Source of the DNA: CADCTB01 sp036269435
GTDB taxonomy: Bacteria > Actinomycetota > Acidimicrobiia > Acidimicrobiales > AC-14
Assembly (NCBI GenBank): GCA_036269435.1
Contig: DATASA010000145.1
Location: 1 to 20,401, forward strand
Direction: 5' to 3'
Length of the DNA: 20,401 nucleotides
Positions 6,926 to 12,756 of the stretch are shown here, piece by piece. Position 1 is the stretch's first letter, and every line of letters starts with the position of its first letter. The position numbers and the translations under genes were made by a program. The notes under the pieces were generated by a model. It was not told where the DNA came from. It did no database searches and saw nothing but the letters and a program-made list of their open reading frames with translations.

Positions 6926-7789
6926 TCAGACCAGGCGCTCGCCGGCGGTCGGGCGGGCGCCGTTGCGCCAAGCTGCGGCCTGCTGCGGTCCCTTGCCTTC
7001 CGGCTGGACCTCGACCAGCGCCAACGCGCCCGCGCCGGTCCCGACGGCCAGCGTGGCGGGGTCGAGCTGGCCCGGCGACAGACCGGCGGCGTCGGACGGT
7101 TCGGCCCGGAGGATGTGCAGGCGCCTGCCTCTGAACGTGGTCCACGCCCGGCCGAGGCGGACGACGCGCCGAAGCTCGGCCGCCGGTCGGGACCAGTCGA
7201 GGTGGTGTTCCTCCGGTTCGATCTTGGCCGCGTAGGTGGGCTCGCCGACCTGCGGAGTCGGCTCCGGCAGGCCCCGGGCCAGCAGGTCGACCAGCAGGCG
7301 GCTGCCGGTCTCAGCCAGCGCGACCCGCACCTGTTCGACCGACTCGTCGTCGCCGATCGGCCGCTCCTCGCACGCGTAGACCGGCCCCGTGTCCAGGCCC
7401 TCCTCGAGGGCCATGACGCAGACGCCGGTCACCGCGTCGCCGGCCAGCACCGCCCGCTCGACGGGGGCCGCTCCCCGCCACCGCGGCAGCAGCGAGAAGT
7501 GAAGGTTCACCATCGGCACGGCGTCGAGCACGTGTGGCTTGATCAGCCGGCCGTACGCCACCACCACGCCCAGCTCGGCGCCCGCCTCGAGAACGTCGTC
7601 CACCTTGTCGGTGACCGGGAGGCCGAGCTCCTGCGCCGCCGCCTTCACCGGGCTCGGGAGCAATGCCGCCCCGCGGCCCCGGCGCTTGTCCGGCCGGGAC
7701 ACCACCAGGGCGATCTCGTGGCCGGCCCCGACGAGCGCCCGTAACGGGCCGACGGCGACCTCGGGCGTTCCCACGAAGACGAGGCGCAG
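6926..7789 (-). CDS. fmt: Methionyl-tRNA formyltransferase
   Basis: Fmt formylates initiator Met-tRNA, and its neighbour def removes the formyl group from new proteins. The family begins RLVFVGTPEVAVGPLRAL, followed by VVSRPDKRRGRG, VNLHFSLLPRWRGAAPVERA (formyl-transfer Asn/His) and LDTGPVYA (catalytic Asp region). The C-terminal tRNA-binding domain runs from about residue 195. At the expected N-terminus there is no ATG, GTG or TTG in frame. The CTG at 7787-7789 would give MRLVFVGTPE, matching family starts, with GGTGGG 9 bases upstream at 7799-7804. An in-frame ATA lies slightly upstream. The open frame continues to 8077 only as a shadow of def. From CTG the protein is 287 residues, slightly short. 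The start is inferred and the identity is secure. Confidence 0.93.
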   Translation of the reverse strand: MRLVFVGTPEVAVGPLRALVGAGHEIALVVSRPDKRRGRGAALLPSPVKAAAQELGLPVTDKVDDVLEAGAELGVVVAYGRLIKPHVLDAVPMVNLHFSLLPRWRGAAPVERAVLAGDAVTGVCVMALEEGLDTGPVYACEERPIGDDESVEQVRVALAETGSRLLVDLLARGLPEPTPQVGEPTYAAKIEPEEHHLDWSRPAAELRRVVRLGRAWTTFRGRRLHILRAEPSDAAGLSPGQLDPATLAVGTGAGALALVEVQPEGKGPQQAAAWRNGARPTAGERLV

Positions 7790-7794
7790 AGGGT

Positions 7795-8319
7795 CTATCC
7801 CACCGGCTCGCGCTCGCCGCCGGCCTGTTCCAGGCCCATGGCCCGGCGCCGGAGCGTGCGCATGGCGTCCTTGTGCTGCTTGCGGTCGAGGTGCGACAGG
7901 AGCAATCGACCGTCGAGGTGGTCCACCTCGTGCTGCAGCATGCGGGCCATCAGCTCCACACCGTGCATCGAGAGCGGATTGCCGTCCAGGTCGAACCCAT
8001 GGACGTCGACCTCGGCGGAACGCACGATCGGCCACGCCAGCTCCGGCACCGACAGGCAGCCCTCGGTGTACTCCCACTCGCCGTCATGGCCGGACAGCAC
8101 CGGGTTGACGATGACGCCCGGACCGTCGCCCACGTCGTAGACGAACAGGCGCTTCTGCACGCCCACCTGGTTGGCGGCCAGGCCGACGCCGGGAGCGTCG
8201 TACATGGTCTCCAGCATGTCGTCAGCCAGTCGGCGGAGCGTTTCGTCGAACTCGGTGACCTCGGCGCACGGCAGGCGCAGGACGGGGTCGCCGAACACGC
8301 GGATCGGGTACACGGCCAT
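7795..8319 (-). CDS. def: Peptide deformylase
   Basis: Def removes the formyl group from the N-terminal methionine of nascent proteins at the ribosome. All three signature motifs are present in the 174-residue protein: GVGLAANQVG at 44-53, EGCLSVPE at 86-93 (metal ligand Cys88) and QHEVDHLDG at 129-137 (metal ligands His130 and His134, catalytic Glu131). It starts at ATG 8317-8319, 18 bases after the M50 protease stop. Its stop is just before the fmt start. The def-fmt pair is a standard housekeeping unit. Here it directly follows the peptide/protease cassette, so it may be read partly from the same transcript. Confidence 0.96.
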   Translation of the reverse strand: MAVYPIRVFGDPVLRLPCAEVTEFDETLRRLADDMLETMYDAPGVGLAANQVGVQKRLFVYDVGDGPGVIVNPVLSGHDGEWEYTEGCLSVPELAWPIVRSAEVDVHGFDLDGNPLSMHGVELMARMLQHEVDHLDGRLLLSHLDRKQHKDAMRTLRRRAMGLEQAGGEREPVG

Positions 8320-8337
8320 GTCGTCCGAGGGTAGCGG

Positions 8338-10122
8338 TCAGGGGGCGACGACGGTCGTGGTCACCCGTGGCCGCGCCGTGGTGGTCGTGTCCTCGGCCAG
8401 CGTCGTCGTCGTCCGGCGCACGGTGGTGGTGGACGTGGGCGACTCGACCGCCGTCGTGGCCGAGCCGGGCCGCACCGTCGTCGACGTCGACGCGACCGGC
8501 TCCTCCGTCTTGGAGGGCGTCGTGGTGGGGGTGTCCGCCGGCGTGTCGCCCCGCTCCACCGCCTTCTCCTCGGGCACCAGGCTCGGCTTGCCGGTGGCGA
8601 CGTGGGCCACGGCGGCGACCCCCTCCGACAGCGTGCCCCGCTCGTGGGGCCCGATCGGCTTGTAGTCGCCGTTGGGCAGCCAGGTCCAGGCCAGCGCGCC
8701 GACGGCGGCGATGGTCACCGCGCACAGGGCCAGCCGGGCCGGTGGCGACCCTTCGGTGGCCTTCCACCCCTTGGTCGCCAGCCGGCGACCGAGCCGGCCG
8801 AAGCTGAGCACGATGCCGAGCAGCGGCAGGATCAGGATGAGCGACTGCAGGATCCCGACGCCGGCGAGAAGCACGTCGCCCTTGCCCATCGCCTTGCTCA
8901 CCGCGGTGCGCTGCTTGCCCAGCGAGTCCCAGGCGGTGGCGAAGATCCGAGGCAGGTGGAGCAGGATGATGCCCAGCTGGAAGATCAGCAGGGGAATGAC
9001 CAGCGCGACCCAGACGGTGACGACGACCCGGACCCAGCGCTTCAGCTCCCGCACCCGGGCGTCCGGCTTCTTCCACGGCAGGGCGCTGACCAGGATGGGC
9101 TTGATCCGGGAGAACAGGTCGGGCACGCCGGTGGCGTCGGCCAGCACGTAGTAGCCGTCGAGGCGCAGGAAGGGCAGGAGCTGGTGGACGGCCTCGATGT
9201 GCTGGACCACGATGACCAGCAGCAGGGGCTCGAACCCCGTGACGGCGTAGAGCGCGGCGGTGATCAGGATGAAGAGGGCGTTGAAGTAGACGCCGGCCAG
9301 GTCGGTGCGCAGGCGGCCCCGGCGGCTGAGGCGGTAGGAGTCGGTGACGTCGGTGTAGAAGGCGGGATAGGCGAGATAGAGGCCGGCGCCCATGGCCCCC
9401 GGTTTCGCCCCTCCGTAGGCGCAGCCGGCGGCGTGGCCGAACTCGTGCCAGCCGGCCGAGATGATGACCATGGCCAGGACGCCCAGGATGAAGCCGGGCG
9501 ACTGCAGCGAGACTCTGAAGGCCTGGGCGATGCCGTGGGATCCGAACAGCCAGACGTCGAACACGGTCAACGCCACCAGGGCGGCCAGGATCACCGGCGG
9601 GAAGAAGAGCGGCTTGAACAGCCGGGCGACGCGGTACGAGACGCGCTCGGGAATGATGGCCTTGCGGAACCGCAGGGCCAGGAGCGGGTCGGGCTTCTCC
9701 AACTGGGGGCTGGAGCCGTCGGCCGCGGCCAGGACCCCGAGCGGTCGGAGCTTGTCGTTCACCAGCGTGCGCACGTTGTCCGCGCTCACGCCTCGCTGGA
9801 CTTCGTCGCCGACCAGCCTGGCGAGCTCGTCGTACTCGCGCCGGCCGTCGACGGCGTTGGCCACTGCGAACAGCAGTGGCGTCAGCTGCACCATCTGGCC
9901 GTCGCCCCGGCGGGCCAGCGCAGGTGGCTCTTTGAAGCCGGAGCCCTCGCTCGTGCCGAGCAGCTCGACCCCCTCCGCCAGGCGCGGCGGCAGTTCCCCA
10001 GACGGGGAGACGACGGCGGTCTCCCCCGAATCAGCGACGGTGATGGCGTTCCCCTCCGGTTGCGGTGCTGCGTCCCGTGAACGGACCGGAGGGCGGCCTG
10101 GAAACGGCCGCCCTCCGGGCAA
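8338..10122 (-). CDS. Polytopic M50-family zinc metalloprotease with N-terminal PqqD/RRE-like domain and Thr-rich tail
   Basis: Up to 594 residues, counted from TTG 10120-10122. Residues about 49-133 resemble a PqqD-type winged helix: ALARRGDGQMVQLTP, then VDGRREYDELARLV, then VRTLVNDKLRPLGVL. This fold recognises leader peptides in many RiPP pathways. The membrane region has about six helices (near 171-196, 210-232, 280-318, 365-392, 416-442 and 464-482). The zinc motif HEFGH is at 226-230 and LDG at 321-323, the third-ligand motif of site-2/M50 'peptide zinc metalloproteases' such as YydH. A Ser/Thr/Pro-rich tail (about 515-594) probably lies outside. The start is doubtful. The TTG lies next to a 13-bp hairpin and lacks a ribosome box. 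An in-frame ATC at 10042-10044 has GGAGGGG 6 bases upstream. The gene follows three peptide genes and precedes def. I infer that it processes these peptides. Substrate and activity are untested. Confidence 0.88.
   Translation of the reverse strand: MPGGRPFPGRPPVRSRDAAPQPEGNAITVADSGETAVVSPSGELPPRLAEGVELLGTSEGSGFKEPPALARRGDGQMVQLTPLLFAVANAVDGRREYDELARLVGDEVQRGVSADNVRTLVNDKLRPLGVLAAADGSSPQLEKPDPLLALRFRKAIIPERVSYRVARLFKPLFFPPVILAALVALTVFDVWLFGSHGIAQAFRVSLQSPGFILGVLAMVIISAGWHEFGHAAGCAYGGAKPGAMGAGLYLAYPAFYTDVTDSYRLSRRGRLRTDLAGVYFNALFILITAALYAVTGFEPLLLVIVVQHIEAVHQLLPFLRLDGYYVLADATGVPDLFSRIKPILVSALPWKKPDARVRELKRWVRVVVTVWVALVIPLLIFQLGIILLHLPRIFATAWDSLGKQRTAVSKAMGKGDVLLAGVGILQSLILILPLLGIVLSFGRLGRRLATKGWKATEGSPPARLALCAVTIAAVGALAWTWLPNGDYKPIGPHERGTLSEGVAAVAHVATGKPSLVPEEKAVERGDTPADTPTTTPSKTEEPVASTSTTVRPGSATTAVESPTSTTTVRRTTTTLAEDTTTTARPRVTTTVVAP
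10042..10057 (-). promoter_or_regulatory. Strong ribosome binding site before an in-frame ATC in the M50 gene
   Basis: On the minus strand GGAGGGG (10051-10057) is followed by AACGCC and then ATC (10042-10044) in the protease frame. Start there would remove 26 residues and give MTVADSGETA. It is the only good Shine-Dalgarno match between the upstream peptide gene and the PqqD-like domain. ATC initiation is rare, so the call is tentative. Confidence 0.35.
10086..10118 (-). terminator. Strong hairpin between the third peptide gene and the M50 gene (attenuator-like)
   Basis: The bases 10086-10098 and 10106-10118 form a perfect 13-bp GC-rich stem with a 7-base loop (tggaaac). On the minus strand the stem begins 30 bases after the stop of the third peptide gene. 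There is no T-run, so it may act as a leaky terminator or mRNA-protecting stem, letting the peptides be made in excess over the protease. It covers the codons right after the TTG annotated as the possible protease start, which argues against that start. Confidence 0.55.
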
Positions 10123-10148
10123 TGAAGTGTTGGGTACCGGCTAGACGA

Positions 10149-10355
10149 TCAGATGCCCTGGACGATCGGGGCCGTCTGCTCGGCGTTGGCGTAGGCAACC
10201 GAGTTGTCCGACAGGACGTTGGCGGCTACCGCGGCGTTGATGGGAGCGGCCAGGTTGGCGTTCACCAACGACATGGCCTCGCGGTCGGGAAGCTCCTCGA
10301 CGGACTCGGCGTCCATCTCCTCGGGCGTCAGCTCGGTGCTCTTGTTGTCGCTCAT
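10149..10355 (-). CDS. Candidate RiPP precursor peptide, copy 3 of 3
   Basis: A 68-residue peptide with an acidic N-terminal part (LTPEEMDAESVEELPD) and an Ala/Asn/Val-rich C-terminal part ending APIVQGI. The last 49 residues align without gaps to the two upstream paralogues. EELPDREAMSLVNAN is identical in all three, then NAAVAANVLSDNS and a final QGI. It has no cysteine, no signal peptide and a single aromatic (Tyr). This acidic-leader plus conserved-core layout is typical of precursors of ribosomally made modified peptides, but I do not recognise a named family. The start is ATG 10353-10355 with GAGGAG 7 bases upstream. It is the copy nearest the protease gene, separated from it by the hairpin at 10086-10118. 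Confidence 0.8.
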   Translation of the reverse strand: MSDNKSTELTPEEMDAESVEELPDREAMSLVNANLAAPINAAVAANVLSDNSVAYANAEQTAPIVQGI

Positions 10356-10368
10356 GTTCGTGCTCCTC
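10353..10368 (-). promoter_or_regulatory. Ribosome binding site of peptide copy 3
   Basis: GAGGAG (10363-10368 on the minus strand) stands 7 bases before the ATG at 10353-10355. All three peptide genes carry such near-consensus boxes, stronger than those of most housekeeping genes in the window. Confidence 0.7.
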
Positions 10369-10373
10369 GGCAG

Positions 10374-10407
10374 TTGGTCGGATGATGCAGGTGGTCGGAT
10401 GATGCAG
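10374..10407. repeat. Tandem 17-bp direct repeat between peptide copies 2 and 3
   Basis: Two adjacent 17-base units (10374-10390 and 10391-10407) match at 16 of 17 positions, with the core tggtcggatgatgcag repeated exactly. They fill most of the gap between the stop of copy 2 and the ribosome box of copy 3. The repeat could be a protein or RNA binding site, or simply a slippage duplication. Nothing like it precedes the other two copies. Confidence 0.75.
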
Positions 10408-10421
10408 TCAGACGGTGGACG

Positions 10422-10625
10422 TCAGATGCCCTGGGAGATCGGCGTGCCCTGGGTGGCGTCGGCCCACGCGGTCGAGTTGTCCGACAGCACGTTGGCGGCC
10501 ACCGCGGCATTGATCGGAATGGCGACGTTGGCGTTGACCAGTGACATGGCCTCACGGTCGGGCAGCTCTTCGCCGCCTTCGGCCGCCAGCTCTTCGTCGG
10601 TCAGTTCGGGAGTGTGCTCGGTCAT
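10422..10625 (-). CDS. Candidate RiPP precursor peptide, copy 2 of 3
   Basis: A 67-residue peptide with the acidic lead-in TPELTDEELAAEGGEELPD, the shared block EELPDREAMSLVNAN, and a C-terminal part containing NAAVAANVLSDNS and ending TPISQGI. It is the most divergent copy near the end (Trp replaces Tyr, Asp replaces Asn, and QGT replaces QTA). Its codons for the shared block differ from the other copies mostly at third positions, which suggests the protein sequence is under selection. It has no cysteine or membrane segment. The start is ATG 10623-10625 with AGGAGG 5 bases upstream. It is flanked on both sides by paralogues on the same strand. The function is inferred only from family layout and the linked RRE-protease. 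Confidence 0.8.
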   Translation of the reverse strand: MTEHTPELTDEELAAEGGEELPDREAMSLVNANVAIPINAAVAANVLSDNSTAWADATQGTPISQGI

Positions 10626-10636
10626 TGGGGCCTCCT
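10623..10636 (-). promoter_or_regulatory. Ribosome binding site of peptide copy 2
   Basis: A full AGGAGG (10631-10636 on the minus strand) lies 5 bases before the ATG at 10623-10625, which fixes the start of this short gene. Confidence 0.72.
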
Positions 10637-10682
10637 GGCTCCTGTGTCGGGGGGATGCTCCGCCGAACTACGTTGCGGCCGG

Positions 10683-10904
10683 TCAGATCCCCTGGCTGAT
10701 CGGCGCGGTCTGCTCGGCGTTGGCATAGGCCGTCGAGCCGTCGCTGGCCACGTTGAGGGCGGCAGCCAGGTTCACCGGTGCGGCGACGTTGGCGTTCACC
10801 AACGACATCGCCTCCCGGTCGGGAAGCTCCTCCGCTACTTGCTGGTCGAGCTCGTCGGGAGTGAGGTCCCGTTTGTCATCGGCCACGTTGGCGTCATCAG
10901 CCAT
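10683..10904 (-). CDS. Candidate RiPP precursor peptide, copy 1 of 3
   Basis: A 73-residue peptide, the longest copy because of a slightly longer charged N-terminus (MADDANVADDKRDLTPDELD). It carries the invariant EELPDREAMSLVNAN, then NLAAALNVASDGS and the terminal APISQGI. The core differs from the other copies in having Leu for Ala at two positions. It lacks cysteine, has few Ser/Thr residues and has no signal peptide. The start is ATG 10902-10904 with GGGGAGG 4 bases upstream. It is the first gene after priA, with a 73-base gap in which I see no clear promoter. Alternatives to a RiPP precursor are a small secreted pheromone, a toxin-like peptide, or a structural peptide matured by the linked M50 protease. 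Confidence 0.8.
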   Translation of the reverse strand: MADDANVADDKRDLTPDELDQQVAEELPDREAMSLVNANVAAPVNLAAALNVASDGSTAYANAEQTAPISQGI

Positions 10905-10915
10905 GTTTCCTCCCC
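10902..10915 (-). promoter_or_regulatory. Ribosome binding site of peptide copy 1
   Basis: GGGGAGG (10909-10915 on the minus strand) followed by AAAC and the ATG at 10902-10904. The spacing is short but the purine box is strong. Confidence 0.68.
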
Positions 10916-10977
10916 AATCGGAAAGCCGGATAGCGGTTTCCTACCCGACGCTCCCTGACCGAGAAACCCGAAAAGCG

Positions 10978-12756
10978 CTACGCCCGAAGGGGGTCGACCT
11001 CGATGCGCAGGCGACCGGCGGGCCGGGGGGTCGCGGCCAGTGCGCCGCAGAGAGCGGTGTGGTCCGGCGCCCGGAGCAGCCAGCGCCCGCCCGCGGGGCC
11101 GAGCACCTCGAGGTCCGGAGAGCTCGCCAGCCCGGCGACGAACGCCTCGGCACCGGCGCCCGATACGGCGGCGACGGCGGACTCCGGCGGGAAGCGCAGC
11201 GCGACCCGTCGGGCCGCCTCGACGACCGCCAGCCGAGAGGGGTCGGCGTGGAGGGCGGCGTCGAGAACCTCGTGGCCGGGCACCCGGGTCTGCACGAGCA
11301 TCCTCCGGCCGTCGACCCGACCGCCGAGGAGCCGGGCCGCCCGGGCCAGCATGGCAAGGGCGGCCTCGGCCGCCCGGTAGCGCGGCGCCAGCAGCTCCTG
11401 GTCGAAGTCCAGGAAGGCCACCGCAGCAGCGCCCACGGCGCGGTGGAGCACGGCCTCGGTGCCCACGAGGATCGCCGCATCCGCCGCCGGTGGCCCGGCG
11501 GCAGAATCGCCGGTCACCTCGGCGACGGGTCGGTTGGCCAGCAGCTCGAGCTCCTCGCGGGCCCGGGTCACCCCGACCCGCAGCGTGGCCATCCGCCCGC
11601 CGCCGCAGGAGAGGCACACCAGCGGCCGCTGTCGCCCGCAACGGCGGCAGGAGAGGCCGTCGACCGCCCCCTCCACCGCCGCCCCGCACGCCGCGCAGCG
11701 GGCCAGCTCGCGGCAGGTGGCGCACGCCAGCAGCCGGGCCCGTCCCTTGCGGTTGAGCACGCACACCAGCCGAGCGCCGGGTTCGGCCTCGCGGGCCAGG
11801 GCCACCAGCCGCGACGAGTACAGGCCCGCGCCGGGCGGCTCCTGTCGCCGATCGACCACCTCGAGCACGGGCCACCCGGCCCGCTCGTCGCCCCGCGACG
11901 GGCTGAGCAGGCGGCCGGCGGCCAGGGCCTCGAGCGACGGGCACGCCGACGTCAGGACGCACGGCACCCCGGCACGGCGGGCGCGTTCCAGGGCCACGTC
12001 GCGGGCGTTCCAGGTCGGGGCCCGCTCGTCCTGGTACGCCTCGTCGCCCTCGTCGACCACGAGGACCGCACCGAGCGCGGGCCGGGGGGCCCAGGCCGCG
12101 GTGCGGGCTCCGACGGCGACGCAGCCCCCGGCCGCGGCCTGCGCCCATTCCTGCGGCACGAGCGCGACGGGATGGCCCGCCCGCCGCAGCCGGGCCGCGA
12201 GGTAGGCCGCGGCGGCGACCGACGGGGCCAGGACGAGCGCGTCGCCCCGGGCCGCGGCGGCCACGGCGAAGGGCAGGACGTCGGCCGACGGGGGCACCCG
12301 GGCCACCGTCACCGCCGCCGACCGTCCGGCGAACGCCTCGGCGATGCCGGCGACGAGCGGCGCCGCCGGCCCGGGTGGCGGCGCCGGCGACGGCAGGATC
12401 CGGACGGCGCGCGGGGGCGACGCGATCCCGAGGAGCTGTGCCGGCCGGCCGGCCCACCGCCAGGCCGCCCACCGGGCCAGGCTCACCACGTCGACCGGTG
12501 GCCCCCACCCGGTGACCTTGGCGATCGGGCGCAGCGGCCGTTCCGTGGCGCCGGCCCCGGAGAGGCCCACGACCCACCCGCCGATGCGCCGCCCGTGCAA
12601 CGGGACGCGCACCATCGTGCCCACCCGCACCTCGGCGACGAGGTGCTCGGGGATCAGGTAGTCGAAGACCTTGTCGAGCGGGAGGTCCGGGAGGACCTGG
12701 GCTATGTGAGCTGGAGGGCCCGCTTCACGTCGTCCAGGCGCGAGAGGCGTTCCCAC
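10978..12756 (-). CDS. priA: Primosomal protein N' (PriA), actinobacterial type without helicase motifs
   Basis: PriA loads the replication machinery at stalled forks. The 592-residue protein begins, after a short lead, with HIAQVLPDLPLDKVFDYLIPE, the family's 3'-end-binding domain. The central zinc region has four CxxC pairs (CATC, CAAC, CRRC, CLSC). The Walker A motif of helicase PriA is missing (the region reads VTVARVPPSADVLPF) and the DEEH box reads VVDEGDEAYQDE, so ATP-driven unwinding is unlikely. This is the usual state in actinobacteria. I chose GTG 12754-12756 because GAAGGAG lies exactly 5 bases upstream. This places the start 55 bases inside the metK reading frame. The open frame continues to 13776 as a shadow of metK. 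It is followed by the peptide/protease cassette rather than directly by def/fmt. Confidence 0.92.
   Translation of the reverse strand: MGTPLAPGRREAGPPAHIAQVLPDLPLDKVFDYLIPEHLVAEVRVGTMVRVPLHGRRIGGWVVGLSGAGATERPLRPIAKVTGWGPPVDVVSLARWAAWRWAGRPAQLLGIASPPRAVRILPSPAPPPGPAAPLVAGIAEAFAGRSAAVTVARVPPSADVLPFAVAAAARGDALVLAPSVAAAAYLAARLRRAGHPVALVPQEWAQAAAGGCVAVGARTAAWAPRPALGAVLVVDEGDEAYQDERAPTWNARDVALERARRAGVPCVLTSACPSLEALAAGRLLSPSRGDERAGWPVLEVVDRRQEPPGAGLYSSRLVALAREAEPGARLVCVLNRKGRARLLACATCRELARCAACGAAVEGAVDGLSCRRCGRQRPLVCLSCGGGRMATLRVGVTRAREELELLANRPVAEVTGDSAAGPPAADAAILVGTEAVLHRAVGAAAVAFLDFDQELLAPRYRAAEAALAMLARAARLLGGRVDGRRMLVQTRVPGHEVLDAALHADPSRLAVVEAARRVALRFPPESAVAAVSGAGAEAFVAGLASSPDLEVLGPAGGRWLLRAPDHTALCGALAATPRPAGRLRIEVDPLRA

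Noticed and set aside
10149..10904. Reading the three peptides as a CRISPR-like or simple DNA repeat
   Set aside because: Similarity is at protein level with many third-position changes, each copy has its own start, stop and ribosome site, and spacing is irregular.
10905..10977. Promoter for the peptide genes; 6-bp inverted repeat ggtttc/gaaacc
   Set aside because: No hexamer pair with suitable spacing stood out, and the short repeat (10935-10940 and 10963-10968) is within chance expectation.
10978..12756. PriA without Walker A and DEEH as a sign of decay
   Set aside because: Actinobacterial PriA generally lacks helicase motifs. The zinc cysteines and N-terminal domain are intact.
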